From contig JADJTL010000002.1 of NCBI GenBank assembly GCA_016711215.1, forward strand, positions 930,001 to 994,000: 64,000 bases of DNA, given 5' to 3'. Source of the stretch: Pseudomonadota bacterium (GTDB lineage: Bacteria; Myxococcota_A; Polyangia; GCA-2747355). The notes below the pieces were generated by a model, which was not told the origin of the DNA, did not search any database, and saw only the letters and a list, made by a program, of their open reading frames with translations. Below are positions 54,011-62,165 of the stretch, one piece after another (within the stretch, counting starts at the first letter, position 1; every line of letters begins with the position of its first letter). The position numbers and the translations under genes were made by a program.

Positions 54011-56842
54011 ATGGTGTCGGATCTTGGGGGGAAGCACGTGAATTGTCCAATGCTTGGCTTCTATCGAGGTAGTGCAGCGCTGGCCGCCGATGAGGGGATT
54101 CCCGCTCGAGCTGGCGCACCGAGGCGAGGCGGGCCCTCGGGCGTCGGAGGGCTGATTGGGTGGCAACAGTCATTGCGCCGCGCGGCCGCTGGCGCAGGCC
54201 TGGCGGCAGCCCTTGCGCTGATCCTTGGACTTGGGAATGGTCGCGCATGGGCCGACACGACGGGTCGTGCCGGAGGGACTCGCCTTGAAAGGAGGGGCGG
54301 TGAGGAAAGCGACAGCGGCGGCGGCGGCTCGGTTGCCGGCGATTCACCTGCCCGCGCTAGGTCTGACGACGCTACGTCTGACCAGGCTAGGCCTGTCGCT
54401 CGCGAGCCGTCGCCCGGCAACCCCGGACAGAATGACGAGGCAACTGACGCTCAGCCGCCCGCCGGAAGGGCAAGCGCAAAGCGTCCCCCGAGACGCGGCC
54501 GCCCGGCGCACGCTCGGGCTGCCGCCCCAGCCGCAGGCGCGGCTACCCCCGCCCAGCCTACTGGAGCTGCACCCGAGTTCGCCATGATGGTCTTTGAATC
54601 GATCTACTTTGGGCAGCCGGGCCCCGACGGGCAGCCGGGCCCCGACGGGACGTCCGAAAGACTCCGGCTGAAGGACCCGGTCCTTGGACTCCCACCGGTC
54701 GTGGTCGCCAGAGACCTTGACTGGGGGATGGTGAGGGACGTTCTGGGCGCGTCTCTCAGTCCTACGGGTCGTACGGACGGCACTCGGCAAGCGGTACCCT
54801 TCCTTGACGGCCCCGTGCGGCTCGTGAAGGTGGCCATCGACGGGAGGATGTCAGGGGAGGAGCGGGAGGCGCTTACCGCCAAAATCAGCCAAATCTTCAA
54901 GGCCAGAGCGGCCCAACCGAACAACGCGCAAGCCCTGCAGGTCGAGCTTGTACCGGCGCAGGTCGCTGGCGTTACCAGACACTCGATTAGTCGAGCGATC
55001 AGGGAAGAGGCTAACGCACCGCAAAGAAATCGCGAGCATGCCCGTCGCCTGGTCTCGACGACGGGTGAGCGGATTCGCGCTTCAGCGAGCGCTATGCCTG
55101 CGAACCTGGCAGCGATTCCGGGCGCGGTGGCAAACGCCGCGAGTGGTGCCGCCCAGGCGGCGCTTCACCCGCGAGCCTGGTGGGCGGAGAAGCAGGCGGG
55201 CGCTGCACAGCAGCGCAACGAGGCCTTCGGCGCTGTCTGGGGCTTTGGCTGGACACTTGTCGACGTTGGGCTTTGGCTCGGGGTCGTGGGTGGCGGGCCG
55301 GGTGTGACGGCTTTTGCGCTCTCGATGGGGCTGAATCACATCTGGAGCGTCTGGCCCAACCAACTCAACGACGCCTTCGCCTACGGCGCGTGGACGCGGA
55401 TCCTCTTCGGCACCGAAGGCGGCACGAGGACCTATGCTGCCAACGACCTGCTGATGGAGCACTTTGGCCTGGGGCCCGCCTTCAGCGGCGGGGCGCAAGC
55501 CGCAAAGAAGACCATCGCCGGGAAACTTGGCCTGAGCATGGAGGACGTCGACGCAATTGTGACGTTTCCAGCTCAGGTTCGCGCCGTGGGAGGTTCCGGT
55601 GCAACCGAGACGCTCACGGTTCAGCTCAATATCGGCGAAATACGTAAGCGTCGCGCGGAAGCCCACGCGGCGATGGCCGCCCAATCCAGCGAACATCGCG
55701 GGGGCCTTGCCGAGGTTCTCGCCGCCGCAGGCGGCGACAAGTGGGAGGCTGTGCAATCCGAGTCCAAAGGGGCAGCGACAGCCGAGGACAAGCGCTGGGC
55801 CGGCCTCGAGCGGGCGGTTGAGGCCATCAAGCGGGTCGACGACCAGGCCAACGAGCTCGGGCGGGCGGTCGCAGCGAGCAGTGGAGCGACTGAGCGCAAT
55901 CCCTGGAAACGGATCGGTGTCTGGATCGAGGGCAGTGCGCTCAGAAAGGGGCAGATCGCTCACCTCGCTAACGGCTCGTTTTGGATGCTCGCCTTCTTGG
56001 AACTCTCGTACATGGGCGGGCTCAGTTCCTTCGGAGCGCTATCGCTGCCGGCGCTCGCAATTGTGGCGACCGCCGTTCCCGCCAGCCTGATCTGCTCCTC
56101 GGGCTTCTGGGGCTCGCAGGTCATGAATCGCCAGCACCTCGTCACCTCGCAGGGGCGTTGGGTCTTCAGCCTCGTCGGCGACACGTTTTTCCGCATCAAC
56201 GCGAAGATCGCGCAGACGGGCAACCTCTGGCTCTGGGCGGCGGCCATGGCCAGCGAATTTGGGTGGGCGGGCTATCGCTTTGCCAACGGGTTGGTAGGTC
56301 AGCGTGAGGGACCACCGCAGGGTGTTGTGGCACTCCTCACCGGCCTTGGACGGGTGGTCCGCGCCGAGGCGAGCCCAGGCAACAGAGCGGATGGCGACAA
56401 CTCTTGCGGGGTCGTCGCGCTGGTGCACGCGAGCGCTGTCCAGCCGGACCCGCAAGTCCTTCAAGCGGACCCCATCTTCAGCCAGATTAGAGATGCACCG
56501 GAGAGGGAGCGTGTGGCCGAGAGGGTCGCCGGATATGTCGCTGCGGATGCCCTCTACCGGTTGGGTGTTGAAACGGTGGGACGCGGGACGCCCTTGGTCC
56601 CTCTGGGCGAGCAGGAAGGCCGTGCGCTGGCGAGAATGTCGCAGGGAAAGCTAACCAACCCCGAGCGGGCGCGGCAAGCAGCCTGGGTTGAGCGGCTGAC
56701 GCCGCAGAGCGCGATCCCTACCCACAGAACACTCTGGGCGGCGCGCGCTAAACGCGTCGGTCAAGCGATCAGGGGAGAGCTTGGGCGCTTGCGGACTCCA
56801 ACAGTGCCTTGGACGCCCGCTTTCGGTGGCGCCGCTCCCTGA
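54011..56842 (+). CDS. Large uncharacterised exported membrane protein
   Basis: 943 residues; the ATG at 54011 is fixed by gaaggagg five to eight bases upstream. A ~45-residue N-region precedes a hydrophobic segment (LRRAAAGAGLAAALALILGLGNGRAWADT), so it is exported or anchored. Next come a disordered Gly/Pro-rich stretch with a collagen-like QPGPDGQPGPDG from an 18-bp duplication (54611-54646), a soluble domain (about 195-430), two membrane segments (about 408-450), a helical region and three more membrane segments (about 655-770). A C-terminal soluble domain opens DNSCGVVALVHASA. Third codon positions look less GC-saturated than those of neighbours, a hint of a different history. No family recognised. 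Confidence 0.55.
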   Translation: MVSDLGGKHVNCPMLGFYRGSAALAADEGIPARAGAPRRGGPSGVGGLIGWQQSLRRAAAGAGLAAALALILGLGNGRAWADTTGRAGGTRLERRGGEESDSGGGGSVAGDSPARARSDDATSDQARPVAREPSPGNPGQNDEATDAQPPAGRASAKRPPRRGRPAHARAAAPAAGAATPAQPTGAAPEFAMMVFESIYFGQPGPDGQPGPDGTSERLRLKDPVLGLPPVVVARDLDWGMVRDVLGASLSPTGRTDGTRQAVPFLDGPVRLVKVAIDGRMSGEEREALTAKISQIFKARAAQPNNAQALQVELVPAQVAGVTRHSISRAIREEANAPQRNREHARRLVSTTGERIRASASAMPANLAAIPGAVANAASGAAQAALHPRAWWAEKQAGAAQQRNEAFGAVWGFGWTLVDVGLWLGVVGGGPGVTAFALSMGLNHIWSVWPNQLNDAFAYGAWTRILFGTEGGTRTYAANDLLMEHFGLGPAFSGGAQAAKKTIAGKLGLSMEDVDAIVTFPAQVRAVGGSGATETLTVQLNIGEIRKRRAEAHAAMAAQSSEHRGGLAEVLAAAGGDKWEAVQSESKGAATAEDKRWAGLERAVEAIKRVDDQANELGRAVAASSGATERNPWKRIGVWIEGSALRKGQIAHLANGSFWMLAFLELSYMGGLSSFGALSLPALAIVATAVPASLICSSGFWGSQVMNRQHLVTSQGRWVFSLVGDTFFRINAKIAQTGNLWLWAAAMASEFGWAGYRFANGLVGQREGPPQGVVALLTGLGRVVRAEASPGNRADGDNSCGVVALVHASAVQPDPQVLQADPIFSQIRDAPERERVAERVAGYVAADALYRLGVETVGRGTPLVPLGEQEGRALARMSQGKLTNPERARQAAWVERLTPQSAIPTHRTLWAARAKRVGQAIRGELGRLRTPTVPWTPAFGGAAP

Positions 56843-57026
56843 GCGTTGCGCGTCGGATCGTCGGTCTCGGCGCCACATTCGGCCTCGGCGCTGGCCTACT
56901 GTCCTCCGAATCAGCGCCGGCGTAGGCGCGAACCTCGCTTCAGCCTGCTGCGTGCCTCGGTATTGCGGGCTGACCATGGCTTGTGGCGTCGATGCGCTCC
57001 GTTCCCCACGCGCTCGCCAATTCTCC

Positions 57027-57068
57027 GGCTGGCCCCATCTGGCTGGCCCCATCTGGCTGGCCCCATCT
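57027..57068. repeat. Three perfect 14-bp repeats in the 56843-57210 gap
   Basis: ggctggccccatct occurs head to tail at 57027, 57041 and 57055, ending 46 bases before the -35 box of the pspA operon. The 368-base gap has no credible gene; short frames through it give repeat-encoded peptides only. A position just upstream of the promoter suggests activator binding. Confidence 0.9.
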
Positions 57069-57114
57069 GCACGACGCCCTGGTGCGTCAGGCGGACGCGC
57101 GGTCGGGGGCCTGT

Positions 57115-57143
57115 TTGACACGCCTAGGGGCGATCGCTATCGT
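57115..57143 (+). promoter_or_regulatory. Sigma-70-like promoter of the pspA-AAA operon
   Basis: TTGACA (57115-57120), 17-base spacer, TATCGT (57138-57143). Transcription would start at about 57150 and the aaggaggg ribosome site of pspA follows 60 bases later. No sigma-54 element or PspF-type gene is present, unlike enterobacterial psp operons. Confidence 0.6.
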
Positions 57144-57210
57144 CGGCGGCCTGGAGTGTGAGCATCGCGCTTCGGGGCGCGTTCGGCTGAAGCGCGCAAG
57201 GAGGGCTGCC

Positions 57211-57909
57211 GTGGGTATTGGCGTCGTGGCTCGCTTGTACAACCTCTGGCGGGGCTTTCTTAGCCTTTGGGTCTCCGACCTCGAGAAGGGGCATCCGGAG
57301 ATCGCCTATGAGAATGCGATCAACGGGATGGTGGAGAAGTTCGCGGCGCTGAAGAAGGCTACCGCGAGCATCATCCGGCGGCGCGACGAGCTGACCGCGC
57401 GGCTCGAGAGCGCCCGCCAGGAGCAGCAGCAGGTCGGGGTAGACTTGACGGCCGCGTTGGCGACCGACCAGAAGGACCTGGGCGTGGTGCTGATTCAGAA
57501 GCAGCAGGCCCTGCTCCAGCAGCTGGCGGAGATCGAGGGCGAGCTCGGTCAGGCGAGCAGCGATGCCGAGGGTGCCAAGGCCAGCCTGCTGCAGGTGCAG
57601 AGCGAGATCGGCAAGCTCAAGGCCGAGAAGGACCGGATGCTGGCCAAGCTCGCCAGCGCCCAGGCGCGGATGCGGATCCAAGACCAACTCGAAGGGCTCT
57701 CGGTCGACGCCGAGGTCAAGGCGCTCGAGGGCGTGCGCGACCATATCAAGACGGTGGTGGCCGAGGCCAACCTCGGTCAGGAGCTGGGCAACAGCGACCT
57801 CGACACGCGCCTGGCCAAGCTCCGGCAGTCGGCCGGCGCGGTGACCGCTGGCGACGAGTGGGAGAAGCTCAAGGCCACGCGCGCGCAGAGCGCCCAGCGC
57901 ACGCTCTAG
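57211..57909 (+). CDS. pspA: PspA/IM30 family membrane-remodelling protein
   Basis: 232 residues from a GTG with an aaggagg site (upstream in-frame codons are repeat-encoded noise). The N-terminal amphipathic helix region (VARLYNLWRGFLSLWVSDLEKGHPEIAYENAINGM) and long helices (KFAALKKATASIIRRRDEL; QQALLQQLAEIEGELGQA; KLKAEKDRMLAKLASAQAR) match the ESCRT-III-like PspA/Vipp1 family, which coats and repairs the inner membrane and maintains proton-motive force. First gene of an operon with an ABC transporter and an AAA+ ATPase. Confidence 0.9.
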   Translation: MGIGVVARLYNLWRGFLSLWVSDLEKGHPEIAYENAINGMVEKFAALKKATASIIRRRDELTARLESARQEQQQVGVDLTAALATDQKDLGVVLIQKQQALLQQLAEIEGELGQASSDAEGAKASLLQVQSEIGKLKAEKDRMLAKLASAQARMRIQDQLEGLSVDAEVKALEGVRDHIKTVVAEANLGQELGNSDLDTRLAKLRQSAGAVTAGDEWEKLKATRAQSAQRTL

Positions 57910-57976
57910 CGCTGCACCGAACCATCAAGCTCGCCACGGCCGCGGCGGCGCGGCCCCGCGCTGATCGAGGGAATCC

Positions 57977-59629
57977 ATGAAGCTGACGCCCTTTGCCAAG
58001 GTCTTTGTCACGCTGATCGTCTTGGCCGTGCTGGCCTACGTCGGCTACACGCGCTTCAGCGGGCAGGTGCGCAATTGGGCCACCGAGGGGCGCAGCAGCG
58101 AGGCGCCCGTGGTCGGCGTCGCCGCGAAGGCCGCCGATGCGGTGTCGAAGGGCGACTTCGCGGCCTTGGGGCAAGCTCCCGCCGACCCCGCGCGCCACGC
58201 GACGGCCGCCGGCGTGACCGTGGCCACAGTCGGCGGCGGTCGGCTGGCGCGCCCGTTGGTGGTGGGTATCAACACCTGGGCCGGACACGCGCCTGGCGTG
58301 GTCTTCAACCGCGGGATGGAGCCGAACGCGCGCTCGCTCTTCAGCAAGCAGCTCGGTCTGGCGGTGAAGTTCGTGCTCATCGAGGATCCGGCGGCCAAGC
58401 TCGCCGCCTTCAAGAAGGGCGACCTCGACCTGATGTGGGATACGGTCGACAACTGGGCGCGCGAGGCCTCGCTTCTCAGCGAGAGCGCGGTCGCCGCCAA
58501 GTCGATCATCTTGCAGGACTGGAGCCGCGGCGGCGACGGCATCGTGGCGCTCGCCTCGATTAAATCGGTCGAGGACCTGCGCGGCAAGACGATCGCTTGT
58601 ACGCAGTTCACGCCCTCGCACTTCCTGCTGCTCTTCCTCCTCAGCCAGTCGGGCCTCGGCAGCGAGGAACGCGCCGCGATCGAGAAGGGGCTGATCTTCA
58701 CGCAGGACGCCCCGGCGGCGGCGGCGATGTTCAAGGCCAAGCGCGTCGACGCGGCCGTGACCTGGGAGCCCGATCTCTCCGGTGCGGTGGCCGCGCGCGG
58801 CGCGGAGGCCCATGTCCTGATCTCGACGACGGCGGCGACGCACGTCATCGCCGACACGTTGGTCGCGCGGCAGGCGCTGATCGAGCAGGCGCCGGCGAGC
58901 CTGCAGGCCTTCGTGCAGGGCTGGCTGCAGGGCATCGAGCTGCTGCGCGACGATCCCGTCGCCAGCCAGCTGATCGTCGGTGACGCGCTCAAGCTCGACG
59001 CCGAGACGGTCAGCGGCATGCTCTCCGGCCTCAAGCTGACGCCCTATGCCGACAACGCCGCGTTCTACGGGCTGAGCGGCGGGCGCTCGCACTTCGCGAC
59101 GCTCTTCGATACGGCGTTCATCATCTGGCGCAAGAAGGGCCTCGTGACCCGGCCGGTCAACGCCAAGGATTGGGTCGACACGCGCTTCCTGCAGAGCCTC
59201 GCCGCGCGCTACACCGGCCAGCAGGTGGTCGAGCCCAAGCTCGCGGCCAAGGCCCCGTCGTTGAAGGATCGGGCGATCATCAACAAGACGATGCAGATCC
59301 ACTTCACGCCCGGCTCCGACACGATCATGGAGGGCAGCGAGTTCGTGCTCGATGCGCTGGGCGAGACGATGGTGGCCTTCGGCGCCACCTACCTGCGGGT
59401 CGAGGGCAACACCGACGCCACCGGCGGCGCCGCGGTCAATCTCTCGCTCTCGCAGCGGCGGGCAGTGGCGGTGCGCAACTACCTGCTGCGCGAGTTCCCC
59501 TCGCTGCAGGCCGCGCGCTTCCAGACCATCGGCCATGGCGAGAGGCAGCCGGTCGCCAGCAACGAGACCGAGGCCGGACGGCAGCTCAACCGCCGTACGG
59601 ACATCAAGGTCATCCTCGCGGCGCCGTGA
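57977..59629 (+). CDS. NitT/TauT-type substrate-binding protein with N-terminal anchor and C-terminal OmpA domain
   Basis: 550 residues. An N-terminal hydrophobic helix without an obvious cleavage site or lipobox (FVTLIVLAVLAYVGYTRF) anchors it. Residues about 95-420 form a periplasmic binding-protein fold of the nitrate/taurine type (LVVGINTWAGHAPGVVFNRGM; KGDLDLMWDTVDNWARE; VTWEPDLSGAV). Residues about 430-550 are OmpA/MotB-like (IHFTPGSDTIMEGSEFVLDALGE; RVEGNTDATGG; LSLSQRRAVAVRNYLL; QLNRRTDIKV), which bind peptidoglycan. The solute receptor of the ABC importer encoded next would thus be held between membrane and wall. Ligand unknown. Confidence 0.92.
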   Translation: MKLTPFAKVFVTLIVLAVLAYVGYTRFSGQVRNWATEGRSSEAPVVGVAAKAADAVSKGDFAALGQAPADPARHATAAGVTVATVGGGRLARPLVVGINTWAGHAPGVVFNRGMEPNARSLFSKQLGLAVKFVLIEDPAAKLAAFKKGDLDLMWDTVDNWAREASLLSESAVAAKSIILQDWSRGGDGIVALASIKSVEDLRGKTIACTQFTPSHFLLLFLLSQSGLGSEERAAIEKGLIFTQDAPAAAAMFKAKRVDAAVTWEPDLSGAVAARGAEAHVLISTTAATHVIADTLVARQALIEQAPASLQAFVQGWLQGIELLRDDPVASQLIVGDALKLDAETVSGMLSGLKLTPYADNAAFYGLSGGRSHFATLFDTAFIIWRKKGLVTRPVNAKDWVDTRFLQSLAARYTGQQVVEPKLAAKAPSLKDRAIINKTMQIHFTPGSDTIMEGSEFVLDALGETMVAFGATYLRVEGNTDATGGAAVNLSLSQRRAVAVRNYLLREFPSLQAARFQTIGHGERQPVASNETEAGRQLNRRTDIKVILAAP

Positions 59630-59662
59630 GCGCGGTCCGCGCGCGCAAGTCGCTCACTCGAC

Positions 59663-60463
59663 ATGCCCTGGGCTGACGACCACTTCTTCGCGCTGCGCGT
59701 GCCCGTGCGGCGTTCGCGCCGGCTGCTGCTGGCAGTGGTCTCGCCGGCGCTCGTGCTCGGCGCCTGGTGCCTGCTCTCCTACGGCGGCCTGACCTCGGCC
59801 GACTTCCTGCCCTCGCCGACGCAGGTGATCAAGGGCACGCTGCAGCTCTTCATCGAGCACGACCTGGCGCTGGCGATCTGGATCTCGTCGCGTCGCATCT
59901 TGATCGCCTTCCTGCTGGCGGCGGCGGTGGCCTTTCCGCTGGGGATTCTGATGGGGGCCTTCGCGCCGATCGAGGCCGTCCTCGAGCCGATCGTGGCGCC
60001 GCTGCGCTACATGCCGATCTCGGCCTTCATTCCGCTGCTGATCCTCTGGTTCGGCATCTTCGAGGGGCAGAAGATCGCCTTCCTCTTCCTCGGCACCTTC
60101 GTCTTCCTCTTGCCGGTGGTCGTCAGCGCGATCAAGGCAGTGCCCGACGAGCTGGTGCAGACCGCCCGCACGCTGGGTGCCTCGCGCTGGCAGGTGCTCC
60201 GCACGGTGCTGGTACCGGCGGCGCTGCCGGAGATCTTCGACTCCTTCCGCGTGATGAACGCGATCGCCTGGACCTACGTCATCCTCGCCGAGGCGGTCAA
60301 TCCGCAGCATGGCCTGGGCTACATGGTCGAGCTGGCGCGCACGCACAGCAAGCCCTCGTGGAGCTTCGCGGGGCTGGTGGTGATCGGCGGGATCGGGTTG
60401 CTGACCGATGCGCTGATCCGCGGCGCGTCGCGGCTGCTCTTCCGCTGGCGCGGGGCCACATGA
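59663..60463 (+). CDS. ABC transporter permease (SsuC/TauC type)
   Basis: 266 residues, six membrane helices. The EAA loop is typical (DELVQTARTLGASRWQVLRTVLVPAALPEIFDSFRV). Most like the aliphatic sulfonate/nitrate/taurine permeases. It starts 33 bases after the binding protein and overlaps the ATPase by 4 bases (ATGA). Confidence 0.94.
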   Translation: MPWADDHFFALRVPVRRSRRLLLAVVSPALVLGAWCLLSYGGLTSADFLPSPTQVIKGTLQLFIEHDLALAIWISSRRILIAFLLAAAVAFPLGILMGAFAPIEAVLEPIVAPLRYMPISAFIPLLILWFGIFEGQKIAFLFLGTFVFLLPVVVSAIKAVPDELVQTARTLGASRWQVLRTVLVPAALPEIFDSFRVMNAIAWTYVILAEAVNPQHGLGYMVELARTHSKPSWSFAGLVVIGGIGLLTDALIRGASRLLFRWRGAT

Positions 60464-61359
60464 GCGCGGCCGCCCACCCCAGCCCCAGCCCAGCCACGGC
60501 GCCCGGCATGCCGGCCGCCGGCGGTGCTGCGCCCAACACGCCCACGGCCGGCGGCTCGCTTGCAAGGCCACAGCCGAAGCTCGAGCTCGTCGACCTTCAC
60601 GTCAGCTACCTCACCGCCGCCGGCGGCGCGATCGAGGCGGTCGGCGGCATCGACCTGCAGGTGCCCGACAAACCCGGTTGCGGCGAGATCGTCGTGCTCC
60701 TGGGGCCCTCGGGCTGCGGCAAGTCGACCGTGCTCAAGAGCATTGCCGGGCTGCAGCGGCCGACGCGCGGCGAGGTGCGCGCGGGCGGCGAGCCGGTGCG
60801 GGGCGTGGGCCGCGATCGCGGCATGGTCTTTCAGCAGTACACCTCCTTCGGCTGGCTGACGGTGGCGGAGAACGTCGGCTACGGGCTGCGCCTGGCGGGG
60901 GTGCCGAAGGCAGCACGCCGCGAGCAGGTCGAGCACTACCTGCAGCTCGTGGGGCTCTACGACTACCGGCAGCTCTATCCCAAGAGCCTCTCTGGCGGCA
61001 TGAAGCAGCGCGTCGCCATCGCGCGCACCCTGATCAACCGCCCGCGGCTGCTCTTGATGGACGAGCCCTTCGGGGCGCTCGACCCGCAGACGCGCTGGGA
61101 GATGCAGACCCTGTTGCTGGCGATCGCGCAGCGCGAGGACGCGACGATCGTCCTGGTCACGCACGACGTCGGCGAGGCAGTCTACGTCGGCGATACCTGC
61201 TACGTGCTGACGCCGCGGCCGGCGCGCATCGTCGAGCGCCTCGAGGTGCCGAGCTTTGGCGATCGCTCCCCAGCGCTGAAGGCGGCGGCGGAGTTCCGCG
61301 CCGTCGAGCAGGCGCTCTTGGCGCGGCTCTATGCGCCCGCGTCGCGGCCGGGCGCGTGA
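60460..61359 (+). CDS. ABC transporter ATPase (SsuB/TauB type)
   Basis: 299 residues. A disordered Pro/Ala N-terminal tail (about 40 residues) precedes the nucleotide-binding domain: Walker A GPSGCGKST (about 83), Q-loop FQQYTSFGWLTV, signature LSGGMKQR (about 177), Walker B LLLMDEPFGALD and switch His in LVTHDVGEAV. It energises the permease encoded upstream. The stop overlaps the next start (GTGA). Confidence 0.95.
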   Translation: MSAAAHPSPSPATAPGMPAAGGAAPNTPTAGGSLARPQPKLELVDLHVSYLTAAGGAIEAVGGIDLQVPDKPGCGEIVVLLGPSGCGKSTVLKSIAGLQRPTRGEVRAGGEPVRGVGRDRGMVFQQYTSFGWLTVAENVGYGLRLAGVPKAARREQVEHYLQLVGLYDYRQLYPKSLSGGMKQRVAIARTLINRPRLLLMDEPFGALDPQTRWEMQTLLLAIAQREDATIVLVTHDVGEAVYVGDTCYVLTPRPARIVERLEVPSFGDRSPALKAAAEFRAVEQALLARLYAPASRPGA

Positions 61360-62165
61360 GCAGCGCCAGCGGCCCGCCGCCCGTGACGCCGCGCAGCGCG
61401 GGGACCTACGCGCGCCGGCTCTTTCATAACGTCTACAACTACAGCCTGCTCGGCGGGGTCACGGCGGCCGCGTTGCTGACGGGGCAGTGGTGGCTGCTGG
61501 CCTTCGGGGCGGGCGCCGAGGTGCTGTGGATGCTCTACGCGCCGGGCTCGAGCGTCCTCCGGCGGCGCATCGACCGCGGGCTCGATGCGCGCGATCGCGA
61601 GCTGCTGCAGGCGCGACGGATCGCGCTGGTCGACACGCTGAGCCGGGCCGAGCGCGTGCGCTGCGAGCGGCTGATCAGCCGCGAGGCCGCGATCCGTCGC
61701 CTGGCCGAGGATAACCCGCGCTTCGAGCGGACGCTGCTGGTCGGCGAGCTGCGGCGTCTGCGGCAGATCGTCGACGACTTCGTCGAGCTAGCGGCGACGA
61801 CCGCGCGTTTCCGCAGCTATCTCACGCAGCAGGATTTCGAGGCCATCGAGCACCAGGCGCGCGCCTACGAGCGCCAGGTCAGCCAGGCCGAGGGCCAGGC
61901 GCGCACGCTGGCGCAGAAGAACCTCGACGTGGTGCTGCGACGGCAGGAGCGCCTGCGCGAGATCGACGCCTTTGTCCAGCAGAGCGGCGGGCAGCTCGAC
62001 CTGATCGAGAACACGCTGCACCTGCTCGGCGACCAGATCGTCTCGATGCACAGCCCAGGCGAGCTGACGCATCGCCTCGACGAGCTGGTCGACGGCGTCG
62101 AGGCCGTGCGGCAGGCGGCGGGCGTGGCCGAGCAACTGCGCGTCAGCGTAGGACAGGAGGCGTGA
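61356..62165 (+). CDS. Membrane-anchored coiled-coil protein of the pspA operon
   Basis: 269 residues from a GTG overlapping the ATPase stop. A short hydrophobic hairpin near the N-terminus (YSLLGGVTAAALLTGQWWLLAFGAGAEVLWMLYAP) is followed by ~200 residues of charged helix with heptads (RRLRQIVDDFVELAATTARFRSYL; QVSQAEGQARTLAQKNLDVVLRRQERL). It ends one base into the start of the AAA+ gene. The layout (membrane hairpin plus long cytoplasmic coil) suits a scaffold for PspA or the AAA+ protein. No family recognised. Confidence 0.75.
   Translation: MSSASGPPPVTPRSAGTYARRLFHNVYNYSLLGGVTAAALLTGQWWLLAFGAGAEVLWMLYAPGSSVLRRRIDRGLDARDRELLQARRIALVDTLSRAERVRCERLISREAAIRRLAEDNPRFERTLLVGELRRLRQIVDDFVELAATTARFRSYLTQQDFEAIEHQARAYERQVSQAEGQARTLAQKNLDVVLRRQERLREIDAFVQQSGGQLDLIENTLHLLGDQIVSMHSPGELTHRLDELVDGVEAVRQAAGVAEQLRVSVGQEA

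Noticed and set aside
52318..56842. Toxin-immunity or contact-dependent system
   Set aside because: No recognisable delivery, RHS, pore or nuclease motif; only export signals and membrane segments, so I left function open.
56846..57161. Overlapping small ORFs in the gap before pspA
   Set aside because: They run through the 14-bp repeats and promoter in several frames with no ribosome site.
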